A DNA stretch of 64,000 bases from an uncultured Prevotellaceae bacterium. GTDB lineage: Bacteria; Bacteroidota; Bacteroidia; Bacteroidales; Muribaculaceae. Below, in pieces: positions 49,639 to 58,047 of the stretch; position 1 is the first letter of the stretch, and each line of letters begins with the position of its first letter. The position numbers were made by a program, and so were the translations under genes. Location of the stretch: the NCBI GenBank assembly GCA_900318205.1, contig ONJS01000016.1, positions 1 through 64,000 on the forward strand, in the 5' to 3' direction. The notes under the pieces are model-generated. The model was given only the letters and a program-made list of their open reading frames with translations, was not told the origin of the DNA and searched no databases.

Positions 49639-51087
49639 TTACTCGTTCTTGGGATCGTTGGCAAGCGTGGGAACGGTCTGCATCTGCGACAAGGGCAAGG
49701 GATAGTACTTGACACCTTCGCTCCAGCCGCTGAGGACACTGGCTGCCAAACCGGTACGGACGAGGTCATTGTAACGCTCACCCCACTCACAAACGAACTC
49801 CATGCGGCGCTCGTCGAGAATCTGTTCGGCGGTAACATTGGTCATGGTGGGCATCTGGGCACGAGTGCGAACCTGGTTGAAGGGCTGGTCGCCATTCTTG
49901 CCCTGACGCACCTTAGCCTCGGCATTGATGAGCAACACGTCGGCATAGCGCAAGATGCGGATGTTGTTGTTGGAACCGTACTTGCTGCGTCCGGGAGTCA
50001 ACTGGTTGGTCGGCGTGTAGGCCTTTCCGTTCCAGGTGTTGGTATTGTTGACATTGCCCATCACGTTAATCTCGTCACCGTCGCGGGTTGTCGTGCCACC
50101 AAACAGAACCGAGGTCTCCAAACGGATGGTCTCGCCACGGTTGCGAGCCCAGTTGATGAAGTTGTCGGTGATGCCCACAAAGTTCCATCCACCCAGGTTA
50201 CCGGGACCCTGGAACACAAACCACTGGTCGGCGTCAACTTCTTCGCCACTGCCTTGACCCAAGTCGGTGCACTGGCACTCCATGAGGCTCTCGTTGCACA
50301 ACTTGCCTGGAATCTTGAACAGGTTATAGAAGTCGCTGTAGAGCTGGAACTTGCCGCTGCCAATGATATCGTCGGTCAAAGCCTCGGCCTGTGCCCACTC
50401 ACCACGGTTCAAGCGGATCTTGGCGGCAAGGGCCTCGGCGGTATAAGCCGTCAGAGCGCCCAAGTGCGCAGCCTCGTTGGGACGCACCTTGGGACAATTC
50501 TCGATGGCATACTGCAAGTCCTCGAGCATGTAACGCTCAACGGCATCCCTGGTCGAACGGGTGAGGTCACTCTGGTTATTGTCACGCAGGATGGTCACGT
50601 CGCCAAAGGCTTGGGTGAGCCTGTAGTAGGCATAAGCACGCAAGATGCGCACCTCGCCGCAGTAGGCACGGTAGGTGGCCCGGTCGCCGTCATTGTTGAT
50701 ATACTCGGCATAGGAGTCGAGCGAAGTGAGGGCGCCATTGGCAACCTTAATCATTCCGTAATACTGGTTCCACATCTCGTTCAGTCCCCAGAACGAATTG
50801 TCATACCTGAAGTTACCGAAGTCCACGAGCAGGCCTTGGTCATCCACGCGGCCACTCCACACGTCGCCGTCACGCACGATGGTCAAGGGCCAAATCACCC
50901 AGTGCATACCGCCAGTGCGCAACTTGGCATACACACCCGAGACGGGCATGTACATCTCGCTGGTCTTGGTGTAGTCAACATCCGACTCGGGCAGCGTGTT
51001 CTCGGGCAGAATGTCCATCCAGTCATTGCAGGAGGTGGCTCCCACCATCAGCAGACCTGCAATCATAATATATTTGAAAAATTTCAT
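49639..51087 (-). CDS. susD: SusD/RagB-family glycan-binding lipoprotein
   Basis: A 482-residue outer-membrane lipoprotein with lipobox GATSC (C20). The SusD family pattern is clear: a helical N-terminal region with EMYMPVSGVYAKL, tetratricopeptide-like helices around RAYCGEVRILRAYAYYRLTQAFGDV, and a C-terminal FNQVRTRAQMP...ILDERRMEFVCEWGERYNDLVRTG. SusD caps the SusC transporter and captures oligosaccharides. Its gene follows susC after 39 bases. Confidence 0.95.
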   Translation of the reverse strand: MKFFKYIMIAGLLMVGATSCNDWMDILPENTLPESDVDYTKTSEMYMPVSGVYAKLRTGGMHWVIWPLTIVRDGDVWSGRVDDQGLLVDFGNFRYDNSFWGLNEMWNQYYGMIKVANGALTSLDSYAEYINNDGDRATYRAYCGEVRILRAYAYYRLTQAFGDVTILRDNNQSDLTRSTRDAVERYMLEDLQYAIENCPKVRPNEAAHLGALTAYTAEALAAKIRLNRGEWAQAEALTDDIIGSGKFQLYSDFYNLFKIPGKLCNESLMECQCTDLGQGSGEEVDADQWFVFQGPGNLGGWNFVGITDNFINWARNRGETIRLETSVLFGGTTTRDGDEINVMGNVNNTNTWNGKAYTPTNQLTPGRSKYGSNNNIRILRYADVLLINAEAKVRQGKNGDQPFNQVRTRAQMPTMTNVTAEQILDERRMEFVCEWGERYNDLVRTGLAASVLSGWSEGVKYYPLPLSQMQTVPTLANDPKNE

Positions 51088-51126
51088 TGTCGTTATCTTT
51101 TTAATGATTGTTGGTAATGTGCTAAT

Positions 51127-54100
51127 TTAGAAGTCGATGGTAACACCGAAGGTATAGGTCGAGGTGAGCGGATAAACCTCGGTGTCCCAGCCCTCGGGAT
51201 CATTCAACTCGGGAGTGAAACTGTTAGCCCCGAACAAGGTGAGAGGACGGTCGGCAGTAGCGCTCAGTCGCAACGAGGGCAGCGTGTAGTTGCCCATCTT
51301 GATGTTCTTGAAGGTGTAACCCAGGGTCACGTTCTGGATGCGGAAGAAGTCGGCTTTCTCAACAAAGAATGAGTTGACGCGCTGGTCGCTCACGTTCCAT
51401 GAGCGAATCCATCCCTCGGCCGAAGGATACTTGTTGGTCGAGCCGGCACCGGTCCAACGGTGAGCCACCTGGTCGTGGTCGAAGTTGTAGTTGGACTGGG
51501 CATAACGCAAGGCGCGCTTGCGGTTGTACATCTGTGCTCCGGCGTTGCCATAGGTGGTCAATGCGAAGTCCAGGTTCTTCCACTGGAAGCCCAGGTTGAT
51601 GCTGTAGATGAAGTTGGGCAGATAGGAACCCAAGGTGGTGCGGTCCTCACCGTCAACGATGCCGTCACCATTCAGATCCTTGTACTTGAAGTCGCCAGGC
51701 TTCAGGCCGTTGGCTTGAGCGGTCTTATCGCTTGCGCACTCCTGCTCGGTCTGGTAAATGCCGTCCACGACGTAGCCATAGAAGGAGTTCATCTCCTTGC
51801 CCACAAACTGATAGGTCTTGCCACCGGCGATGTAGGGGTTGCCGGCGAGGCTCTTCACCTCGTTCTTGAGGTAAGACAGGTTGGCGCCGATGTAGTACTT
51901 GAAGTCATTGCCCACACGGTCGGCCCAGTTGATGCTCACGTCAACACCAGTGTTGAGAATCTTACCGATGTTCTGCAGCAGGGTACCGTTCTCGAAGGGC
52001 AGACGCGGAGCAATCACCGCCTTGCGGGTCATGCGGTAGAACCAGTCAATGTCCACACTCAGGCGGTTGCGCAGGGTGGCAAACTCAACACCCACGTTGG
52101 TCTCGTCAACAACCTCCCACTTCAGGTTGGTGAAGTAGCTGTTGTTCTGGAAACCGGCGATGGTAGCGTTGCCAAACACACCCGACGACCATGTGCCGGT
52201 AGAAACCGAGCGGAAACCGTCGCTGGCGGGTACGGCATTGTTACCCAAGCGGCCCCAGCTGGCACGCCATTTCAGGTAGTCAACCACGTTCTGGTTGGCC
52301 ATGAAGTCTTCCTTGCTCATCACCCAAGCGACACCGAACGAGGGATAGTAGCCCCAGGTCTCCTGGTACTTGCTGGTACCGTCGGCACGGAAGGTTGCCA
52401 TGAGCAGATACTTGCCCATGTAGTCATAGTTGATACGGCCGAAGTAGCTGTTGCTGCGGTAGCGGGTACCACCGTCACTGGCGCGGCGGCTGTCGCTGTC
52501 GGTGCTGATGTCGATGTACTTGTAGGCGTCGTCACCGTCCACGATGCCGTAGCCGATGCCATAGAGGTAGTGGTACTTATCCTCACGCAGTGAGTGACCC
52601 AGCATAACGCCCACATTGTGGTCACCGAAGGTGTCCTTGTATGTCAACACATTGTCCCAAATCCAGTTGTTGAAGGTGGATTCGCTCTTGCTCACCCACG
52701 ACTTGTCGTTGCGCTGCACGCTGCCGACGTAGAACTCGGGCATATAAGTGCGGTTGTGGATTGCCGAGAAGTCATAGGCATAACTGGTCTTGATGTTCAA
52801 CTTGTTGGGGATGAAAGTAATCTGAGCATAGAAGTTGGTCAGATACTTGTTGATGTCGTTCACACTGTTCTGATAGTTGGCAGTAGCAACGGGGTTGTAG
52901 AAGTTGTTGGTAAAGCCAACCGACTCGGGTGAGCCGTAGTGGGTGGGGAACGTGTTGTCGTTCTTCTCATCCATCACGGGATAGATGCCGGGAGCGTTGA
53001 ACGCCTGCTGCCAAGCGGCATTGTTGGGAGTGCGCTGCTTGCCCTTGGAGAAGATGCCATTGAAACCGACCTTCAACCAACTGGTGGCCTCATAATCAAT
53101 GGCGGCACGGAAGTTCATGCGGTTGTAGAAGTTCTTCACGTTCATGACACCATCCTGGTGGAGGTAGTTGATGCCCAGCGAGTAGGTTGCCTTCTCGCCA
53201 CCGCCGGTGATGGTAAGGCTGTGGTCGGTGATGGCAGCAGTGCGCAGCAACTCCTTGTACCAGTCGGTGTTGGAGCCGAAGATCCAGCTGTGGAAGTCGC
53301 CATTGCTGTAACTGCCACCATAACGGTCGATCGAAGCCTTCATCGTCGAAACGTAAGCATCATAGTTGGCTTCAAGGAGCATCGTGGCATACTCGCTCGA
53401 TGACGCCATCTTCAAGACGTTGGTCGCCTTCTGGATACCAAAGTAGCCGTTGTAGGTGATCTTGGCAGGCTGGTTCTTGTTACCGTGCTTGGTGGTAATG
53501 AGAACGACACCGTTAGCAGCACGCACACCATAGATGGCGGCTGCCGATGCGTCCTTCAATACCGACATATCGGCAATGTCGTTGGCATTCAGGAAGTCGA
53601 TGTTGTCATAGAACATGCCATCAACAACATAGAGCGGACTGCCACCAGTGAACGAACCGTTACCACGGATTTGAACCTTGGGGCCCTCACCCGGTGTACC
53701 GCTGTTAACCACGTTCACACCAGCCACCTTGCCCTGCATGGCAGCCATGGGAGATGCGGTGGGAACGGCGAGCAGTTCCTCGCCCTTTACTACACTGATG
53801 GGCGATGTCAAGTCCTTGGCTTGGGCCGAGCCATAACCGATGACCACGACCTCGTCAAGGTTGCGCACATCGTCCAGCATCTGGACGTTCATCATCTCGC
53901 TGGCAACCATCTCCACGGCCTGCATGCCCATGAAGGTGAATTTCAGCGTTGCGCCGTCGGGCACATTGGCAATCTCGAAGTTGCCATCAAAGTCGGTGAC
54001 TGCACCCATTGTGGTCCCGAGGACCTTGACGGTGGCACCGATCACGGGCTCGTTGACCTGGTCAACGACCGTACCTCTTACAGTCAGTGCCTGTGCGCCT

Positions 54101-54150
54101 GCGATAGCACACATCACCGTCAGTAAAAGCATCAGAAATCTTTTTTTCAT
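51127..54150 (-). CDS. susC: SusC/RagA-family TonB-dependent glycan transporter
   Basis: A 1007-residue outer-membrane transporter. After the signal peptide (MKKRFLMLLLTVMCAIAGAQA) comes the carboxypeptidase-regulatory-like domain (VRGTVVDQVNEPVIGATVKVLGT), then the TonB box region (LDEVVVIGYGSAQ), the plug (IRGNGSFTGGSPLYVVDGMFYDNIDFLNANDIADMSVLKD...) and a 22-stranded barrel ending YTFGVTIDF. It imports oligosaccharides captured by SusD. It heads the PUL and has a perfect promoter at 54201-54230. No SusR, hybrid two-component or SusC-linked ECF sigma/anti-sigma pair lies next to it. Confidence 0.96.
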   Translation of the reverse strand: MKKRFLMLLLTVMCAIAGAQALTVRGTVVDQVNEPVIGATVKVLGTTMGAVTDFDGNFEIANVPDGATLKFTFMGMQAVEMVASEMMNVQMLDDVRNLDEVVVIGYGSAQAKDLTSPISVVKGEELLAVPTASPMAAMQGKVAGVNVVNSGTPGEGPKVQIRGNGSFTGGSPLYVVDGMFYDNIDFLNANDIADMSVLKDASAAAIYGVRAANGVVLITTKHGNKNQPAKITYNGYFGIQKATNVLKMASSSEYATMLLEANYDAYVSTMKASIDRYGGSYSNGDFHSWIFGSNTDWYKELLRTAAITDHSLTITGGGEKATYSLGINYLHQDGVMNVKNFYNRMNFRAAIDYEATSWLKVGFNGIFSKGKQRTPNNAAWQQAFNAPGIYPVMDEKNDNTFPTHYGSPESVGFTNNFYNPVATANYQNSVNDINKYLTNFYAQITFIPNKLNIKTSYAYDFSAIHNRTYMPEFYVGSVQRNDKSWVSKSESTFNNWIWDNVLTYKDTFGDHNVGVMLGHSLREDKYHYLYGIGYGIVDGDDAYKYIDISTDSDSRRASDGGTRYRSNSYFGRINYDYMGKYLLMATFRADGTSKYQETWGYYPSFGVAWVMSKEDFMANQNVVDYLKWRASWGRLGNNAVPASDGFRSVSTGTWSSGVFGNATIAGFQNNSYFTNLKWEVVDETNVGVEFATLRNRLSVDIDWFYRMTRKAVIAPRLPFENGTLLQNIGKILNTGVDVSINWADRVGNDFKYYIGANLSYLKNEVKSLAGNPYIAGGKTYQFVGKEMNSFYGYVVDGIYQTEQECASDKTAQANGLKPGDFKYKDLNGDGIVDGEDRTTLGSYLPNFIYSINLGFQWKNLDFALTTYGNAGAQMYNRKRALRYAQSNYNFDHDQVAHRWTGAGSTNKYPSAEGWIRSWNVSDQRVNSFFVEKADFFRIQNVTLGYTFKNIKMGNYTLPSLRLSATADRPLTLFGANSFTPELNDPEGWDTEVYPLTSTYTFGVTIDF

Positions 54151-54200
54151 TAGTTTCAGGTTTTTAATGCTAATAGTTAATTAAATCTACACATTTTCGG

Positions 54201-54230
54201 CAAATATATATAAATCTTTTGAATAAACAA
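54201..54230 (-). promoter_or_regulatory. Promoter of the PUL (susC)
   Basis: Minus-strand TTG (54228-54230), 19-base spacer, TATATTTG (54201-54208) followed by C. The leader to the susC ATG is about 45 bases. Confidence 0.8.
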
Positions 54231-54435
54231 CAATTTTGTTCAATAATTCCCATCCATTGTCCAATTATTCCACCTATTATAGTTGGTTTAACAGTTTTTG
54301 GAGTGCTTGTGGCCTTTGCTTCACCATATTGACCGAATGCTGCGAGAATTATCCTGCTGACTGTCTCTGGCCGTAGATGGGGACCAGTATTTTGATTTCA
54401 GATGAGCGGCAGGGACAAAGAAGTAGCTGATATAC

Positions 54436-54466
54436 TTGTCATTTTCAAGAAAAGTGATTAACTTTG
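54436..54466 (+). promoter_or_regulatory. Promoter of the M48 peptidase gene group
   Basis: TTG (54436-54438), 20-base spacer, TAACTTTG (54459-54466). The leader is about 80 bases. The same element type precedes the RCK/RyR-like gene at 57987-58017. Confidence 0.75.
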
Positions 54467-54547
54467 CGTCATCTTCCCGAGTGGGACGTGGAGTGTACTT
54501 GCCCGTTCCCTGATTGTTGAACCTTATAGAGACCTTACCAGAAGTTG

Positions 54548-55429
54548 ATGAAACCGTCTGATTTTATCCATCCTGAAGATGCAGCCGCCATGCGCCAACT
54601 GGAGAGCATTCCGGGCTTTGCCGCTTTCGCCAAGAAGTTGATGTCAATTGGCACCGAGCAGCAGCTCTATGGCGTGAACATGGCTTCGAGCATTCGCCTA
54701 TCTGAGAAACAACTGCCACACATCTACAAGCATCTGCCGCCCATCTGCCAGCGTTTGGGCATCGCCGAACCCGAGTTTTATCTGCAGATGAGCCCCATCC
54801 CCAACGCATGGACCATGGGCGATACCCGCATCTATATCACGGTGACGTCGGCCCTGCTAGAGATGATGAACGACGAAGAACTCGATGCCACCCTTGCCCA
54901 CGAGTGCGGACATATCCTGTGCCGCCACAGCCTGTATCACACGCTGGTCTATTGGATACGCAACGGTCTTGTAGAGCAAGGGCTAATGCCTAAGAAAATG
55001 ATGACACCGGTAGAGATAGCGCTGATGTACTGGAACCGTAAGAGCGAGCTGTCGGCCGACCGCGCGGCGTGCATCATCACCTCGCCCGAGGCAGTAGTAA
55101 GCACGATGGCACGCTTTGCAGGAGGCCCCAAGAGCATCACGTCACAGATCAACTACCAGGAGTGGGCTAAACAGGGCGACGAGTATGAGAAGATCCAACA
55201 GTCCGGGCTCTGGAACAAGGCCCTGCAGCTACAGGCCATCGCCGAACTGAGCCACCCGTTTGCCGCCGTGCGCGTGCGCGAGGTGATGAAGTGGAGCGAG
55301 AGTGAGCAATACAGGATGATCAAGAAGGGGCTCTTACAGATTGAAGCGCCCGACGGCTTCTGCCCGCAATGCGGCAACGCCATCGAGAAAGAATGGAAAT
55401 TCTGCCTGAATTGCGGTCATCAACTCTAA
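54548..55429 (+). CDS. M48-type zinc metallopeptidase with C-terminal zinc ribbon
   Basis: A 293-residue protein. The peptidase motif H118-E-C-G-H122 follows DEELDATLA, and the third zinc ligand lies in ELSADRAACI (about E174), so the catalytic site is complete. There are few hydrophobic segments, so it is probably cytoplasmic or peripherally attached, unlike HtpX. A C-terminal zinc ribbon (CPQCG...CLNCG) follows at about 270-290. The 169-residue protein two genes on has a similar ribbon. The start is the ATG at 54548. Its place at the head of the accessory cluster suggests a processing role, which is an inference. Confidence 0.87.
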   Translation: MKPSDFIHPEDAAAMRQLESIPGFAAFAKKLMSIGTEQQLYGVNMASSIRLSEKQLPHIYKHLPPICQRLGIAEPEFYLQMSPIPNAWTMGDTRIYITVTSALLEMMNDEELDATLAHECGHILCRHSLYHTLVYWIRNGLVEQGLMPKKMMTPVEIALMYWNRKSELSADRAACIITSPEAVVSTMARFAGGPKSITSQINYQEWAKQGDEYEKIQQSGLWNKALQLQAIAELSHPFAAVRVREVMKWSESEQYRMIKKGLLQIEAPDGFCPQCGNAIEKEWKFCLNCGHQL

Positions 55430-55437
55430 TCATCTAT

Positions 55438-55460
55438 AAACCCTAAACTCTAAACTTAAG
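55438..55460. repeat. AACCCTAAACTCTAAAC simple repeat
   Basis: Short copy of the tract also seen at 40308-40370, in the 34-base gap between the peptidase gene and the next small gene. Confidence 0.5.
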
Positions 55461-55463
55461 ATT

Positions 55464-55718
55464 ATGATATTCAACCAACAAGGCTTATTAGATATCGACG
55501 GGATGATTGCGGCAGCGCCTTCATTCCAGAAGATTATGGACGATGGCATCGTAACCGACGAGGAACTGAGCCAGCAGACCGACAAGGTCATCAACCTCAT
55601 GCGTGAGGCTGAACGACGTTTCAGCGAGGAAGACCAACTATTTATCAAGCGCCTGTTTGCCGAGACCAATGTCCTCTCGGCCATCTATCAGTATTATGAA
55701 CTTCAAGAATTGAAATAG
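55464..55718 (+). CDS. Small acidic hypothetical protein
   Basis: An 84-residue, mostly helical acidic protein, not assigned to a family. It begins MIFNQQGLLDIDGMIAAAPSFQKIM and has a run EELSQQTDKVINLMREAERRFSEED. Spacing to its neighbours is 34 and 2 bases, so it belongs to the same transcription unit and may be a partner or regulator of the adjacent proteins. Confidence 0.75.
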   Translation: MIFNQQGLLDIDGMIAAAPSFQKIMDDGIVTDEELSQQTDKVINLMREAERRFSEEDQLFIKRLFAETNVLSAIYQYYELQELK

Positions 55719-55720
55719 TC

Positions 55721-56230
55721 ATGGGACGCTATAACACCAAAAGACTGCTGAAGGCCGACGTGTCGCAGATCGACGCGATTGCCGATGCCATCCGTGAAGA
55801 GTTCGAGAACGACGGTTTTGATGTCATGGTCGATGACCTGCTGAGTTGCGGCAAGGACATCAGCATCACCAAGGGCGGCATGTTCAAGGCGGTCCTGGGC
55901 ATGAGGTCAGCCCTGAAGGTCACGCTCACACCACAGAGCGACGGCGTGCTGTTTGACGCCAACGTGGGCATCTTCGGGCAACAGGTGATACCGAGCGTCA
56001 TCACACTGTTCTTCTTCTGGCCCGTGCTGATTACCCAGATCTGGGGACTCGTCAAGCAGTCGAAGATCGACGACCGCGCCCTAGCCATCGCCCAAGCCGC
56101 CGCAAGGGAGAGCACCCCCGCTCCCACCGCCTCCACCCTACTCGACCACGACGTCAAGTTCTGCACCCACTGCGGCCACAAAATGTCCCGCACCGCCAAA
56201 TTCTGCCCCGAATGCGGCACCAAAATGTAA
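55721..56230 (+). CDS. Membrane-associated protein with C-terminal zinc ribbon
   Basis: A 169-residue protein of unknown function. An N-terminal alpha/beta part (about 1-80) is followed by one hydrophobic segment (PSVITLFFFWPVLITQIWGLV, about 87-108), a linker rich in Ala and Pro, and a zinc ribbon (CTHCGHKM...CPECGTKM). Two bases separate it from the preceding gene. The similar ribbon on the M48 peptidase suggests the two proteins may work together on a membrane or nucleic-acid surface. Confidence 0.78.
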   Translation: MGRYNTKRLLKADVSQIDAIADAIREEFENDGFDVMVDDLLSCGKDISITKGGMFKAVLGMRSALKVTLTPQSDGVLFDANVGIFGQQVIPSVITLFFFWPVLITQIWGLVKQSKIDDRALAIAQAAARESTPAPTASTLLDHDVKFCTHCGHKMSRTAKFCPECGTKM

Positions 56231-56253
56231 ACAAGAAATAAGAAGATCACGAT

Positions 56254-57957
56254 ATGGAAGATTATATATACGACGTCTATATATGTTACTCACAGAAAGA
56301 CTATTTCGATGTGCAGGGGAATGTTATTCCAGGTAATGAAATAACAAGAATCTTGCAAGCACTTGATGAGGCTGGGATTTCTTATTGGATTAACAAAGAG
56401 AGCATTTTTCTTGGTGATAATTTAGAAGAAACCGCACGGAGTATAGAATCCTCACGAATCTTTCTTTTCCTTTCTACACAAAATTCAAATCATAATTCAA
56501 TTTGGGCTCCCCATGAAATTGCTTTTGCGTGCAATTTGGAAAAAATCATTATTCCTGTGCGTATAGATCCGACAAAATATTCTAAAAAAATCAAATTTTC
56601 TATCGTAGATTTAAGATATATAAAGTATTATGAGAATCCTAGTCAAGGATGTGTTGATATAGTCAGAATCATACAACAACAACTTGAAATTATTAAAAAG
56701 AAAGAAGAGGGAGAAAGGATACAAGAGGAAAAACACAAAAGACGGAAAGAATTCTATAGAGAGAACGAGAGGATACGAGAGGAAGTAAGGATACAAGAGG
56801 AAGAATACAAAAGACGGGAAGAATTCTTTAGAGAAGAACAAAAAAGAAGAATACAGAATGAACTTGAAATAGTTAAGAAAAAATTAGAACACTTGGAGGA
56901 ACGAAGAACAATTTTGGAAGAAAGGCAACGACAATTAGAAGATAAACAATATCTGCCATGTGCGCACTCTCCAGGTTCTTCATCTCCTCAAAAAGAAGAC
57001 TCGAATCGGTCTATTCATAGTGGAATCAGCGCTATTGTCGGTGGAATCGGGGCTATTGTCGGTGGAATCGGCGGTAGCGCAGGTTTTATGGCTAAAAAGG
57101 TCAAAAAACTTATCGATAAAACAAACGTCTCATTTTCAGCACTGACAAACAACATCCCCACAACAGGTAATGTCCTTAGTTCTGTTTTTGCTCCTGCTGA
57201 GGTGAGGCGGGGGTCGCACATGCTGGTGCAGGTGTATTTGCATTTGCCGGAAGAAACTAATAAAGTGCAGACTCTTGCACAAGAGGCAGACAAGAATGCC
57301 AAGCGACGAGACTATATTCCACTACAATGCCAATTGAAGAACGGTGACAAGGTAGATGTTCACATGAGCATTTATGGAGAGAATTTACTAATGTCAGACA
57401 AGAAAAGCGTTGTTTGGCAAGGTTCGTTCACTAAATGCAGTTTTGACTATTTATTGCCCAAGGATATTGATGTTGAACAGTTGAGTTGCAAGGCAATGCT
57501 AAGTGTCAATGGAAATCCTGTAGGAGAAATGATATTCATCACTAAGGTTGTAGAAAAGCCGAGGCAACTAAATCCCGAGATTTTCTCAAAGCAATATCAG
57601 AAGATCTTTATCTCCTACGCTCATCAAGACGAACCAAAAGTTGAACAAATGGCTCGTGCCTATAAGGCTCAAGGTGTTGATTACTTCTTTGACCGTCACT
57701 ACCTTCAGCCGGGAGATGTCTTCCCCTTGAAAATACAGGAGTTTATCGATAGTGCCGATTTGTTCATCTTATGCTGGTCTGCCAATGCGGCTAATAGCGA
57801 CTACGTGGAGCTGGAGCGCAAACGCGCCCTTGAACGGGCATATCCAAAGATCAAGCCCATTGAGAAAGCACCACTCCGCATTTATCCGATGAGTATCGAG
57901 CCTCGGGCAGAATTACCTGCCGATATGCGTGATACCTATAACTTTGATATCATCTGA
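56254..57957 (+). CDS. Protein with an N-terminal and a C-terminal TIR domain
   Basis: A 567-residue protein. TIR 1 (about 1-145) reads YDVYICYSQKDYFDV, then WINKES, SRIFLFLST and WAPHEIAFA, where the glutamate fits the TIR NADase position. A highly charged coiled coil follows (about 145-245), then a short Gly-rich, possibly membrane-active segment (about 270-300) and a beta-rich domain (RRGSHMLVQVYLHLPEETNK, QLKNGDKVDVHMSIYGE). TIR 2 (about 450-567) has KIFISYAHQDEPKVEQ, DYFFDRHYLQPGD and DYVELERKRA. NAD+ cleavage or TIR-TIR assembly is expected. The AT-rich first half differs from its neighbours. Confidence 0.88.
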   Translation: MEDYIYDVYICYSQKDYFDVQGNVIPGNEITRILQALDEAGISYWINKESIFLGDNLEETARSIESSRIFLFLSTQNSNHNSIWAPHEIAFACNLEKIIIPVRIDPTKYSKKIKFSIVDLRYIKYYENPSQGCVDIVRIIQQQLEIIKKKEEGERIQEEKHKRRKEFYRENERIREEVRIQEEEYKRREEFFREEQKRRIQNELEIVKKKLEHLEERRTILEERQRQLEDKQYLPCAHSPGSSSPQKEDSNRSIHSGISAIVGGIGAIVGGIGGSAGFMAKKVKKLIDKTNVSFSALTNNIPTTGNVLSSVFAPAEVRRGSHMLVQVYLHLPEETNKVQTLAQEADKNAKRRDYIPLQCQLKNGDKVDVHMSIYGENLLMSDKKSVVWQGSFTKCSFDYLLPKDIDVEQLSCKAMLSVNGNPVGEMIFITKVVEKPRQLNPEIFSKQYQKIFISYAHQDEPKVEQMARAYKAQGVDYFFDRHYLQPGDVFPLKIQEFIDSADLFILCWSANAANSDYVELERKRALERAYPKIKPIEKAPLRIYPMSIEPRAELPADMRDTYNFDII

Positions 57958-57986
57958 TAAGGTTTAGTGGATTAGGACGATGCTTA

Positions 57987-58017
57987 TTGCCAGTTAGAGA
58001 AATATTGTTTAACTTTG
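57987..58017 (+). promoter_or_regulatory. Promoter of the RCK/RyR-like gene group
   Basis: TTG (57987-57989), 20-base spacer, TAACTTTG (58010-58017), 30 bases before the ATG at 58048. It would transcribe the downstream genes through at least the C39-RyR gene. Confidence 0.75.
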
Positions 58018-58047
58018 GGGGATTGTTTTTAGAGAACGGAGAGGATT

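Larger units (their letters stand above)
54151..54547. other. Intergenic region between susC and the conflict-like cluster
   Basis: Holds the susC promoter on the minus strand and the promoter of the peptidase-TIR group on the plus strand, with about 200 bases of unassigned sequence between them. No gene was recognised. Confidence 0.6.

Noticed and set aside
51460-52593. Plus-strand open frame of 377 codons opposite susC
   Set aside because: Shadow of the susC barrel. Composition is dominated by Val/Ala/Leu/Gly without motifs.
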